Shown: piece by piece, positions 1-6,801 of the stretch
Position numbering within the stretch: the first letter of the stretch is position 1
Layout of the letters: the number at the start of each line of letters is the position of its first letter
From: Palsa-1188 sp050010575
GTDB taxonomy: Bacteria > Bacillota > DSM-12270 > Thermacetogeniales > Thermacetogeniaceae
Direction of reading: 5' to 3'
Assembly: GCA_050010575.1 (NCBI GenBank)
Contig: JBEKKU010000030.1
Location: 1 to 19,936 of the forward strand
DNA length: 19,936 bases
Made by a program: the position numbers and the translations under genes
Notes under the pieces: generated by a model
Database searches by the model: none
What the model was told of the DNA's origin: nothing
Seen by the model: the letters and a program-made list of their open reading frames with translations, nothing else

Positions 1-311
1 CCCGGGCGGTGTTCGAGCAGTGGCTGCAGGAGCGCGGCATCGACCCGGGCACCCTGAAGTACCGCCTGGAACTGGGCAGCACTGACGCGGTCCTCAGCGC
101 CGTGGCGGCGGGCCTGGGGGTGTCGCTGCTCTCCACCGTGGCCGCCCAACCCCGGATCCAGTCCGGTACCCTGGCAGCGGTGCGGATCGCCGGCTTCCCC
201 AACACCCGCGGCTTGTACCTGATCACCAGGAAGAACCGGATTCCGGATCGTTTGCTGCAGGCTTTTATCGATTTTATGAAAGCCTCCCTGCCGACGGCCA
301 CCGCCGGGTGA
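1..311 (+). CDS. LysR-family transcriptional regulator, C-terminal part (5' truncated by window edge)
   Basis: The reading frame is open from the window edge and ends at TGA 309-311, so only about the last 102 residues are present. They match the second half of a LysR substrate-binding domain: a RAVFEQWLQERGI segment, then a strand-helix 'S(T)DAVLSAVAAGLGVSLLS' typical of the co-inducer cleft, and a final helix LLQAFIDFMKA. The DNA-binding HTH lies upstream of the window. Family knowledge says such proteins bind DNA as tetramers and respond to a small metabolite. The ligand cannot be read from this fragment. The GTG at 9 is internal, not a start. Confidence 0.85.
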   Translation, partial: RAVFEQWLQERGIDPGTLKYRLELGSTDAVLSAVAAGLGVSLLSTVAAQPRIQSGTLAAVRIAGFPNTRGLYLITRKNRIPDRLLQAFIDFMKASLPTATAG

Positions 312-344
312 GCAACGGCCCGGTGTCAACGGCAGTATCCAAAC

Positions 345-370
345 AAAAACCCCGGCGATTGATGCCGGGG
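345..370 (-). terminator. Rho-independent terminator reading on the minus strand
   Basis: A perfect 7-bp stem (350-356 with 364-370, CCCCGGC/GCCGGGG) has a 7-nt loop. On the minus strand it is followed by TTTTTGTTT. It lies just after the stop codon of the minus-strand gene remnant at 382-453. On the plus strand only a poor T-rich stretch follows, but the hairpin may also end LysR transcription. Confidence 0.75.
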
Positions 371-381
371 TCTGCTGTTGT

Positions 382-453
382 TTAGCGGTTGGCGGCGATG
401 GTGTGCACGGCCCGGATCACCCGCTCGATCTCCTCGGCTGTAATGATCACTGC
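382..453 (-). pseudogene. Remnant 3' end of a minus-strand gene (possibly a PLP-dependent aminotransferase)
   Basis: Read on the minus strand, 22 residues beginning VIITAEEIERVIRAV and ending TIAANR precede TAA at 382-384. An in-frame TAA lies just upstream (454-456), so no complete gene is present. The fragment resembles the amphipathic last helix of fold-type I PLP aminotransferases ('ITxEEIDRxxEA'), but the match is short. The downstream terminator is intact, which supports a gene tail left after deletion. The MarR efflux operon starts about 180 bp away on the opposite strand. Confidence 0.35.
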
Positions 454-560
454 TTAACATGGTTGAAGATGCCGGGGAAGGCGCTTGCCGGTTGATCATA
501 AAGGCGGCCGGGCAGGTGATGCCGATAGCCCCTGAATGTCTCCATATCTTGCAAAAAGAA

Positions 561-589
561 TTGACAGGATGCTTTACGGAGGCTATCCT
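561..589 (+). promoter_or_regulatory. Sigma-A-type promoter of the marR-efflux operon
   Basis: TTGACA at 561-566 is a perfect -35 box, separated by 17 bp from TATCCT at 584-589. The predicted transcript starts near 596, about 42 nt before the GTG start at 638. The promoter lies inside the longer open frame that begins at ATG 536, which argues against that upstream start. Confidence 0.7.
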
Positions 590-637
590 ACAAAAGTACG
601 TAACCGAAATATACGAGATAGAAATAAGGTGACAAGA

Positions 638-1066
638 GTGCAAGACGTTCAGTTGATCGAATTGGTGAGCAAGATACACCGAAAGATCCAGCGGCGGTTA
701 GCACCGCTGTTTGAATCAGAGGGCCTGTCCGCAACAGAGATCGTGGTGCTGAAAACGATGCACCACCGGCAAACCTGCCGGATCAGCGAGTTGTCCGAAA
801 GTAGCGGTATTCCCCCGAGCACTCTCACCGGCATCCTGGACCGGCTGGTGGCCGGGGAGTGGCTGCAGCGGGTTCCCGATGCGGAGGACCGCCGCAGCAT
901 CCTGATCAGATGCGACCCGAAACTGTCCATTAGCGTCGAGCGGCTTACGGCCAAGATCGAAACCGAGCTGCAGGCGATGATCGGTATTTTACCGGCGGAA
1001 CACTACTCAAGGCTGATTGCCGATCTGCAGAGGATTCTCGATTACTTGGAGAACGAACAAAGGTGA
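638..1066 (+). CDS. MarR-family transcriptional regulator
   Basis: This is a 142-residue winged-helix repressor, the usual size for MarR. A helical N-terminus (LIELVSKIHRKIQRRL) comes first. The HTH follows (ISELSESSGIPPSTLTGIL), then the wing with DAEDRRSILI, which matches the family's conserved 'DxRD/R' wing. C-terminal helices for dimerisation end the protein. I chose GTG 638 because AAGGTGA at 626-632 sits five bases upstream and a promoter at 561-589 would be inside the coding region if ATG 536 were used. The gene ends six bases before the pump gene, so it most likely represses its own operon and is released by a pump substrate. The inducer is unknown. Confidence 0.88.
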   Translation: MQDVQLIELVSKIHRKIQRRLAPLFESEGLSATEIVVLKTMHHRQTCRISELSESSGIPPSTLTGILDRLVAGEWLQRVPDAEDRRSILIRCDPKLSISVERLTAKIETELQAMIGILPAEHYSRLIADLQRILDYLENEQR

Positions 1067-1072
1067 TTACAG

Positions 1073-2620
1073 TTGAGCGATAACAACGGTGGGCAGATCG
1101 GACTCTGGATCATTCCGGTGCTGGTCGCCCTGATCGGCGCCTTCATGTCGATCCTGGACACCAGCATCGTCAATGTGGCCGTCCCTACTATTATGAACGT
1201 CTTCAACGCCAGTACCAGCACCGTGGAGTGGGTGATCACCATCTACATGCTGGCCATGGGCATAGTGGTGCCTCTGAGCGGCTGGCTGGGGGACAAGTTG
1301 GGATTCAAGCGACTATATATTCTGTCGATGGCCGTCTTCGTGTTTGGTTCGCTGCTGTGCGCCATGAGCTGGAGCATCAACTCCCTGATCGTCGCCCGCG
1401 TCATTCAGGCCATGGGTGGGGGGATGATCATGCCCACCACCATGGCGATGATCTTCCGGATGGTGCCCAAGGAGCGGATCGGCGGCGGGATGGGCATCTT
1501 CGGCATTGCCCTGCTGGTTGCTCCGGCGATCGGCCCCACCCTGGGCGGCTATCTGGTTGAATACGTCAACTGGCGCTGGATCTTCACCATCAACCTGCCG
1601 ATCGGGGTGATCGGGATCCTGCTGTCCCTGTTCCTCCTGCCGGAGTTTCAGACCCGCGAGGCAGGCAGCCTGGACATCGGCGGGGCGCTGACCTCAGCGG
1701 CGGGGTTATTCTGCCTGCTGCTGGCGCTCAGCAAGGGAACCGACTGGGGCTGGCACTCGGAATCGATCACCCTCCTCCTCTATGCCAGCGCCGTTTGCAT
1801 CATCCTGTTCATCTACCTGGAGCTGACCTCGGACAACCCGCTGCTGGAACTGCGGGTGTACCGGTATCCGACCTTCACCCTGGCCAACCTGATAGTGGTG
1901 ATCACGACCATCGGGTTGTATGCCGGGATGTTCTACCTGCCGCTGTTCCTCCAGGAAGTGCGGGGCCTGGGGGCGATGGACACCGGCCTGTTAATGATGC
2001 CGGGCGCCCTGATGTCCGGGTTGATGATGCCAATCGTGGGCAATCTCTACGACCGGTTCGGGCCGCGGCTGCTGGCGGTCTGCGGCATCGCCGCCCTGGC
2101 TTACATGACCTATGTCTTTCACGGCCTGAGCATGGAAACCGCCACGGCAACCATAGTTTACTGGGTGATGCTGCGCGGGGTTGTGATCGCCGTGGCCAGC
2201 ATGCCGGCCCAGACGGCGGCGATGGCGGTGCTGCCCACCGAACTGGTGGGCCGGGGGTCGGCCATGACCAACATCATCAGGCAGGTGTCCAGCTCCTTCG
2301 GGATCGCCGTGCTGACCTCGATGATGAACACGCGGATCGTCGTTCACAGTGCACAGATGGCCAGCAATGTCACCCCCTGGAACCTGGCCCTAAACAATTT
2401 CTTCCAGCAGGCCGGGTCGTACATGGGCGGGGGGGCGATCAGCGGCCAGGTGAGATTGCTGGGGATTGCCTACCTGGAGGGAATCGTGGCCCGGGCCGCC
2501 TTTGTCAAGGGAATCGACGACGTCTTCATCATTGCTGCCGCCGTCACCCTGTTCGGGGTGGTCCCGGCCCTGTTCCTGAGGAGCGGCCGGGGGCCCGGAG
2601 TGCAGATAACTGGTGAATAA
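1073..2620 (+). CDS. EmrB/QacA-type (DHA2) MFS multidrug efflux transporter
   Basis: This 515-residue polytopic membrane protein is the right length for a 14-TM proton-coupled drug antiporter. TM1 carries the DHA2 motif LDTSIVNVAVPTI. The loop after TM2 has motif A (GWLGDKLGFKR), and TM5 has motif C (GPTLGGYL) followed by NWRWIFTINLPIG, typical of EmrB. The start is TTG 1073, with AAAGGTGAT overlapping the marR stop codon. marR is six bases upstream and two membrane-fusion proteins follow. Its job is presumably export of lipophilic or aromatic toxic compounds across the cytoplasmic membrane. The exact substrate cannot be predicted. Confidence 0.93.
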   Translation: MSDNNGGQIGLWIIPVLVALIGAFMSILDTSIVNVAVPTIMNVFNASTSTVEWVITIYMLAMGIVVPLSGWLGDKLGFKRLYILSMAVFVFGSLLCAMSWSINSLIVARVIQAMGGGMIMPTTMAMIFRMVPKERIGGGMGIFGIALLVAPAIGPTLGGYLVEYVNWRWIFTINLPIGVIGILLSLFLLPEFQTREAGSLDIGGALTSAAGLFCLLLALSKGTDWGWHSESITLLLYASAVCIILFIYLELTSDNPLLELRVYRYPTFTLANLIVVITTIGLYAGMFYLPLFLQEVRGLGAMDTGLLMMPGALMSGLMMPIVGNLYDRFGPRLLAVCGIAALAYMTYVFHGLSMETATATIVYWVMLRGVVIAVASMPAQTAAMAVLPTELVGRGSAMTNIIRQVSSSFGIAVLTSMMNTRIVVHSAQMASNVTPWNLALNNFFQQAGSYMGGGAISGQVRLLGIAYLEGIVARAAFVKGIDDVFIIAAAVTLFGVVPALFLRSGRGPGVQITGE

Positions 2621-2621
2621 T

Positions 2622-2640
2622 ACGCCAGATTCGCTGGCGT
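2622..2640 (+). other. Intra-operon stem-loop between pump and fusion-protein genes
   Basis: A perfect 7-bp inverted repeat, ACGCCAG/CTGGCGT with a 5-nt loop, begins one base after the pump stop codon. No T-tract follows, so it is more likely an mRNA stabiliser or processing site than a terminator. Confidence 0.45.
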
Positions 2641-2701
2641 GGAATGATACTAGCATCAGATAATGGCAAACAGGCATCTGTTCGGGTGAGGAGGAACTTT
2701 C

Positions 2702-3424
2702 ATGCTGAAATTTCAATTGCCGAAGCGCACGGTGATCGCCATCGTGATTGCGGTGGCCGCGCTCGGCGTCCTGGGGATCGTCGGTTACTACTGGTACGAG
2801 GGGACGCATTACGTCTCCACGGAGGATGCCCGGGTGGCGGCGGACACCGTGACCGTGACTCCGGAGATCTCCGGCAAGCTCCTGCAATGGCAGGTCAGGG
2901 AAGGGGATACGGTCAAGGCCGGCGATGTGATCGGCCAGCAGGACCTGGGCGCCGCTCTGACCTATGGTATCACCCTGGGGGCGATCAATCCGCAGAGCAT
3001 GACCCCTGTGGCCGGAATGATGGCTGACAAGGCCGAGATCAAGGCGCCGATCACCGGGCAGGTGATCCAGTCGAGCGCCGTGGTGGGTGAAATGGCCGCC
3101 TCGGGCATGTCCCTGGCGGTGATCGCTGATACCGCCGACCTGTATGTCAGCGCCAACATCAAGGAAGGCTTTATCCGCAGCGTTCACCCCGGGGAACTCG
3201 TCGACGTGCGCATCGACGCCTATCCCGGGCGGGATTTCCAGGGCCGGGTGGAGAACCTCGGGCGGGCGACCACCTCGACCTTCTCGCTGCTGCCGTCACA
3301 GAATGACAGCGGCAACTACACCAAGGTGACGCAGGTGATCCCGGTCAAGATCCACCTGCTGGAGACCGGGGATGCCCAACTGATGGCCGGAATGAACGCC
3401 ACCGTCAAGATCCACATCAAATAA
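2702..3424 (+). CDS. HlyD/EmrA-family membrane-fusion protein, short form without coiled-coil hairpin
   Basis: The protein has 240 residues. An N-terminal signal-anchor spans about residues 10-30 (VIAIVIAVAALGVLGIVGYY), followed by the EmrA-like STEDARVAAD segment. The first lipoyl half is around residues 50-78 (ISGKLLQWQVREGDTVKAG). The second half is around 110-145 (IKAPITGQVIQSSAVVGE). A beta-barrel region follows (VDVRIDAYPGRDFQGRV). Between the lipoyl halves, where EmrA has a long alpha-helical hairpin, there are only about 35 residues. The start is supported by GAGGAGG about eight bases upstream. It probably assists the MFS pump at the outer face of the membrane, but it lacks the arm that contacts TolC-type channels. 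Confidence 0.88.
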   Translation: MLKFQLPKRTVIAIVIAVAALGVLGIVGYYWYEGTHYVSTEDARVAADTVTVTPEISGKLLQWQVREGDTVKAGDVIGQQDLGAALTYGITLGAINPQSMTPVAGMMADKAEIKAPITGQVIQSSAVVGEMAASGMSLAVIADTADLYVSANIKEGFIRSVHPGELVDVRIDAYPGRDFQGRVENLGRATTSTFSLLPSQNDSGNYTKVTQVIPVKIHLLETGDAQLMAGMNATVKIHIK

Positions 3425-3486
3425 CCGCCGGCTGTGGTAGCCGGGAATTGGCTATGAAAAAGTTCTGTGTAAAGAGGAGAACAGCG

Positions 3487-4647
3487 ATGGAGAACAGGTG
3501 GAAATGGGTGATTTTGACGCTCCTGATCAGCCTGCTCGGCTTCGGTATCGCCGGATGCAGCGGCCGGGGCGCCGAGCGAGTAGCCGTGGGCGCAGTGCCT
3601 GCCAGAAGCGGCCAGATCGCCAAGGCGGTAGTCATTTCAGGCGTCCTGACGCCGAACCAGTCAGTGAGCATCTTCAGCAAGGTATCCGGCCAGGCGCAGA
3701 CGGTGGGAGCGGAGGTGGGAGACCGGGTCCGGGCCGGCCAACTGCTGGTACAGATTGACACCAAGGAATTGAATGCTCAACTGCAGCAGGCGCAGGCGGC
3801 GGTACAGGCGGTCAGAGACCAGGCCGGGCAGGCCGAGATCGGGATCGCCAACGCCAAATCAAATCTGGATATGGGACAGAAGTCCTATGATCGGACAAAG
3901 ATGTTGTTTGACAACGGGGCGGCCTCCCAGAGCCAGCTGGATGATGCCCAGAACAAGCTGGATCAGGCGAACAACGCCTATGCCAACGCCAACAAGCAAT
4001 ACCAGACCGCCAGCGGTTCCGGCCTCGCTCAGGCGGAGGCGGCGGCCAACCTGCTCCAAGTGGAGATCGGCAACGGGAGGATCGCCAGCCCGATCGACGG
4101 CATCATCAGCAACCGCAGCATCGATCCCGGGGGGATGGCCTCTCCGAGCGCTCCATTGATGACCGTCGACGATACCTCCGCCCTGAAGCTGCAGGGCAGT
4201 GTCTTCCAGGACGCCGTGCCCCTGTTGGCCATTGGCCAGAAGGTCCCGGTGAGCGTCGATGCCCTGCCCGGCCGGAGTTTCGAGGGCCAGATCACCCAGG
4301 TCGGACCGGTGGCTTCGGCCACGGGGCAGTATTTCCCGGTGGTGATCAGCCTGCAGAACCCCGGCATACTGCTGGCCGGCATGACCGCCAGGGCCACCTT
4401 CAACCTGGCGGCACCGGCCGGAGTGATCGTACCCCTGTCCGCCGTGCAGAGCGAGGACGGCAGAGATTACGTCTATGTCGTCGACGGCGGCTCGGCGCAC
4501 AGGCGCCAGGTGGCCCTGGGCCTGAGAGGCGCCAGCGACGTGCAAGTGGTATCAGGGGTGCAGGTGGGCGAGCGGGTGGCCACCTCCAATGTGAGCATGC
4601 TGTGGGATAGCATGGCGGTGACAGAGGCGACTGCGTCGAAGATCTAG
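3487..4647 (+). CDS. Periplasmic adaptor (RND/HlyD-type membrane-fusion) lipoprotein
   Basis: This 386-residue protein starts at ATG 3487, with AGAGGAG (3473-3479) seven bases upstream. The in-frame TTG 3448 lacks such a site. The signal sequence ends in a lipobox, IAGC, giving lipidated Cys24. A lipoyl half (GQAQTVGAEVGDRVRAGQLL) leads into an Ala/Gln/Asn-rich coiled-coil hairpin over about residues 95-190. The second lipoyl half (GRIASPIDGIISNRSIDPGG), a beta-barrel, and a C-terminal membrane-proximal domain (PLSAVQSEDGRDYVYVVDGG) follow. It resembles AcrA/MacA-type adaptors, yet no RND or MacB transporter is adjacent. It ends the efflux operon and may act with the MFS pump or with a partner encoded elsewhere. 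Confidence 0.88.
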   Translation: MENRWKWVILTLLISLLGFGIAGCSGRGAERVAVGAVPARSGQIAKAVVISGVLTPNQSVSIFSKVSGQAQTVGAEVGDRVRAGQLLVQIDTKELNAQLQQAQAAVQAVRDQAGQAEIGIANAKSNLDMGQKSYDRTKMLFDNGAASQSQLDDAQNKLDQANNAYANANKQYQTASGSGLAQAEAAANLLQVEIGNGRIASPIDGIISNRSIDPGGMASPSAPLMTVDDTSALKLQGSVFQDAVPLLAIGQKVPVSVDALPGRSFEGQITQVGPVASATGQYFPVVISLQNPGILLAGMTARATFNLAAPAGVIVPLSAVQSEDGRDYVYVVDGGSAHRRQVALGLRGASDVQVVSGVQVGERVATSNVSMLWDSMAVTEATASKI

Positions 4648-4676
4648 CGTGGGCAGCTCACCTGGTGATTGCCCGG

Positions 4677-4723
4677 AAAAATGCAACCGCCCGCTAGGTT
4701 CCTGTCTGGTCCTAGTAGGCGGT
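4677..4723 (-). terminator. Terminator downstream of the small-protein gene pair (possibly bidirectional)
   Basis: The interrupted stem is ACCGCC (4686-4691)/GGCGGT (4718-4723) plus CTAGG (4694-4698)/CCTAG (4711-4715). On the minus strand it is followed by GCATTTTT. It lies about 42 bp after the stop of the second small gene and 40-75 bp after the stop of the convergent efflux operon, so it may serve both directions. Confidence 0.55.
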
Positions 4724-4764
4724 CGTTAAGGTGGTGCAATATTTTTGTTGTTCATCTGTTTTCG

Positions 4765-4941
4765 TTACTTGATGCCCAGTTCTTTGGTGATGTAGCCGTA
4801 CATCTGGTAGAGGTCGTAGTAGGGGTATTCGAACCGCTCTGTCCCGTTCCCGGCCATCTTGCCCTGCTCTGCTGCCACCAGGTGCAGTCTCGCATCCTTG
4901 CCTCGTTCCGGCTCCTCGATGTTCCTCAGCGCTACTGCCAT
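4765..4941 (-). CDS. Small protein of unknown family (58 aa), paralogue B
   Basis: Read on the minus strand from ATG 4939-4941 to TAA 4765-4767. A good ribosome site (AAGGGAGAGA) lies about five bases upstream. The protein begins MAVALRNIEEPERG, has a central LHLVAAEQGK stretch and a Tyr-rich C-terminus (residues 38-58, with YPYYDLYQMYGYITKELG). It has no signal peptide, membrane segment or cysteine, so it is probably cytosolic. It is a clear paralogue of the gene just upstream (5005-5184): both begin MAVALR, both contain LHLVA-E-G, and the last 21 residues are identical. I do not recognise the family. Conservation of start, ribosome site and frame between the copies is the main evidence that it is coding. 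Confidence 0.75.
   Translation of the reverse strand: MAVALRNIEEPERGKDARLHLVAAEQGKMAGNGTERFEYPYYDLYQMYGYITKELGIK
4767..4830. repeat. 64-bp perfect direct repeat, copy 1 of 2 (partner at 5007-5070)
   Basis: Positions 4767-4830 and 5007-5070 are identical, offset by 240 bp. Each encodes, on the minus strand, the last 21 codons of one of the two small paralogues. Flanking sequence, including the rest of both genes, is clearly diverged. Confidence 0.95.
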
Positions 4942-5004
4942 TTTAATCTCTCCCTTCAGTTTGTCGCCGTTCCCGGCGGTCTTGCCAGTGGTCAGTTGCC
5001 GTAC

Positions 5005-5184
5005 CTACTTGATGCCCAGTTCTTTGGTGATGTAGCCGTACATCTGGTAGAGGTCGTAGTAGGGGTATTCCATCTGTGTCGTTGCAGTTCCGGCTGTCTG
5101 ACCCAGCTCTGTTGCCACCAGGTGCAGCCTTCCTGTCTCTTCACCGAACCGCTCGAGTTCCTCTCTCCTCAGTGCCACTGCCAT
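5005..5184 (-). CDS. Small protein of unknown family (59 aa), paralogue A
   Basis: Read on the minus strand from ATG 5182-5184 to TAG 5005-5007, with a strong GGGGGAG ribosome site about six bases before the start. The N-terminus is MAVALRREELERFGEET, the middle has LHLVATELGQ, and the last 21 residues are identical to those of paralogue B. It is highly charged at the N-terminus and rich in tyrosine (seven Tyr in the last 21 residues). It has no membrane segment. The 63-bp gap to the next gene has no terminator, so the two are probably one transcript ending at 4677-4723. Function is unknown. A regulatory or binding peptide is possible, but nothing in the sequence decides this. Confidence 0.77.
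   Translation of the reverse strand: MAVALRREELERFGEETGRLHLVATELGQTAGTATTQMEYPYYDLYQMYGYITKELGIK
5007..5070. repeat. 64-bp perfect direct repeat, copy 2 of 2 (partner at 4767-4830)
   Basis: This is identical to 4767-4830, including every third codon position of the shared 21 codons. Synonymous differences are present in the 5' ends of the same genes. That contrast points to recent gene conversion or to selection on the nucleotide sequence. Confidence 0.95.
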
Positions 5185-5446
5185 TTTGTTCTCCCCCTTT
5201 TGTTCGGGCGCCGCTTCCGGCTACCCGTTTATTTTTTTGTTCTCACTTATACATTAAAGCAAGACGCGTGCCACAATCGGGGGTGAGGCCGAGAATTATC
5301 CCAACTGGGGAGACAGTGAGCGATAACCCGGTTCTGGGCGATCGGCAGTGAGGAAGGGGGGCTGATGAGGCGGCTTTGGGCTGCTGAAGGAGCCAGGCTT
5401 CCGAAATAGCGGAAACGGTTCCGAAAAAACGGAGCGGGACATGAAT
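5185..5446. other. Intergenic stretch without a recognised gene
   Basis: This should hold the promoter of the small-gene pair. On the minus strand TATAAG (plus 5248-5253) is a possible -10 box, with only a weak TTGTGG 19 bp upstream. Two TTCCGAAA motifs (5399, 5419) and a short TTCCG/CGGAA hairpin (5399-5414) lie near the NRAMP terminator. I see no supported coding region. Confidence 0.4.
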
Positions 5447-5478
5447 AAAAAAGCCGCAGGAGCAGTGTTCCTGTGGCT
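5447..5478 (-). terminator. Rho-independent terminator of the magnesium operon
   Basis: A 10-bp stem (5452-5461 with 5469-5478, one G-U pair) with a 7-nt loop is followed on the minus strand by six T. It lies about 58 bp after the stop of the NRAMP-type gene. Confidence 0.85.
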
Positions 5479-5535
5479 GGATAGCTAACCCTGCGGTTGA
5501 TTAGCAAACGGAGGGCCGATTAACCAGCCAGGCAA

Positions 5536-6801
5536 TCAGGCCAGCAGGCGCGGGAAGATGGAGATCGCCACCAACAGTCCGGTCAAGCTGACCATGATCG
5601 CCACAGTCACCCAGGAGACGGCATTGAAGCCCCGGGAGTTGGTGTAGCGGCCCATGATATCCTTGTTGTTGATCAGGATCAGCATGAAGATCAGCACGAA
5701 GGGCAGCAGCATCCCGTTGGCCACCTGCGACCAGAGCATGACTCCGATCAGGGGGATGTTCGGGATCAGGATCAGCCCCGCCCCAGTGGCCACCAGGCCA
5801 GTGTATAGCCAGTAGAAGACCGGGGCCTCGCTCCACTGCTTGTCGATCCCCGCCTCCAGGCCCAGAGCCTCACAGACATAATAGGAGGTGGCCAGGGGCA
5901 AGATCGAGGCCGAAAACACCGAGGCGTTGAACAGGCCGAAGGCGAACAGCAATCCCGCCCACTTGCCTGCCAGCGGCTGTAGGGCAATCGCCGCATCGCG
6001 GGCCGTCTCGATGTGGATGTGGTGCGCGTTGAGCGTGGCGGCGCAGGCCACCACGATGAACACGGCGATTACATCGGTCATGATGCAGCCCAGGATCACA
6101 TCCATCCGGGAGTACTTGTACTCCTTGACGGAGATCCCCTTCTCCACCACCGCCGACTGTAAATAGAACTGCATCCAGGGGGCGATGGTGGTGCCGATCA
6201 GCCCGATCAGCATGGCCAGGTAGACCGGGTCGAAGCTGAAGGATGGAAGCACCATCTCCTTGAACACCACTCCCCAGTGGGGTTTGGCCATGATTGCCGA
6301 GGGGATGTAACACAGATACAGGGCCGAGGCGAACAGGAAGACCCGTTCCACCATCTTGTAGGAGCCCTTGATCACGATCCACCAGACCAGGAAGGCCACG
6401 AGCGGCACCATGATATACTTCGTGAGGCCGAAAATCTCTGTGCTGGCGGCCACTCCGGCAAATTCGGCTACCGTGTTGCCGAGGTCAGCCAGCAACAGGG
6501 CCACCATCACGAACAGGATCACCTTGACCCCGAACCGCTCCCTGATCAGGTCGGACAGTCCCTTCCCGGTGACGGCCCCCATGCGGGCGCTCATCTCCTG
6601 AACCACGATCAGGGCCAGGGTCAGGGGAATGAAGACCCAGAGCAGCTTGTAGCCGAGGGAGGCCCCGGCTACCGAGTAGGTGGTGATGCCGCCGGCGTCG
6701 TTGTCCACGTTGGCGGTGATGATCCCTGGCCCCATAATTGCTAGAAACAGGAATAGCGTTTGAAACAGGTTGAATTTCTGGAATCCTTTCACGGCCTCCA
6801 C
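5536..6801 (-). CDS. NRAMP-family divalent metal transporter, probably Mg2+-type (NRMT)
   Basis: This 421-residue protein has about 11 TM segments. NRAMP landmarks are present but altered. TM1 reads GPGIITANVDNDAGG where Mn/Fe carriers have the DPGN motif. TM6 reads IGTTIAPWMQFYLQSAVVEKG where they have 'MPH', so the metal-coordinating methionine is alanine (Ala207). That substitution is known from NRAMP-related magnesium transporters, in which loss of the soft ligand permits hydrated Mg2+. The context agrees: the gene overlaps by 13 bases a gene with MgtE sensor domains, and an M-box Mg2+ riboswitch leads the operon. Mg2+ import is therefore the likely role. The automatic label 'Mn2+/Fe2+ transporter' would probably be wrong here. 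The start is ATG 6801, with a GGAGGAGG-rich site upstream. Confidence 0.9.
   Translation of the reverse strand: MEAVKGFQKFNLFQTLFLFLAIMGPGIITANVDNDAGGITTYSVAGASLGYKLLWVFIPLTLALIVVQEMSARMGAVTGKGLSDLIRERFGVKVILFVMVALLLADLGNTVAEFAGVAASTEIFGLTKYIMVPLVAFLVWWIVIKGSYKMVERVFLFASALYLCYIPSAIMAKPHWGVVFKEMVLPSFSFDPVYLAMLIGLIGTTIAPWMQFYLQSAVVEKGISVKEYKYSRMDVILGCIMTDVIAVFIVVACAATLNAHHIHIETARDAAIALQPLAGKWAGLLFAFGLFNASVFSASILPLATSYYVCEALGLEAGIDKQWSEAPVFYWLYTGLVATGAGLILIPNIPLIGVMLWSQVANGMLLPFVLIFMLILINNKDIMGRYTNSRGFNAVSWVTVAIMVSLTGLLVAISIFPRLLA

Noticed and set aside
536..637. Upstream ATG start for the MarR gene
   Set aside because: The promoter (561-589) would then be inside the gene, the extra 34 residues do not resemble MarR, and GTG 638 has a good ribosome site.
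1795..2616. Long alternative frames inside the MFS pump and other GC-rich genes
   Set aside because: Shadows of high-GC coding sequence, with His/Arg/Pro-rich translations and no independent start signals.
4669..5286. Plus-strand 205-codon open frame over the small-gene region
   Set aside because: It is the antisense of the two minus-strand paralogues. It has no ribosome site, and its internal repeat simply reflects the 64-bp direct repeat.
5247..5507. Minus-strand 86-codon open frame downstream of the NRAMP-type gene
   Set aside because: It runs through the terminator at 5447-5478, has no ribosome site and no recognisable motif.
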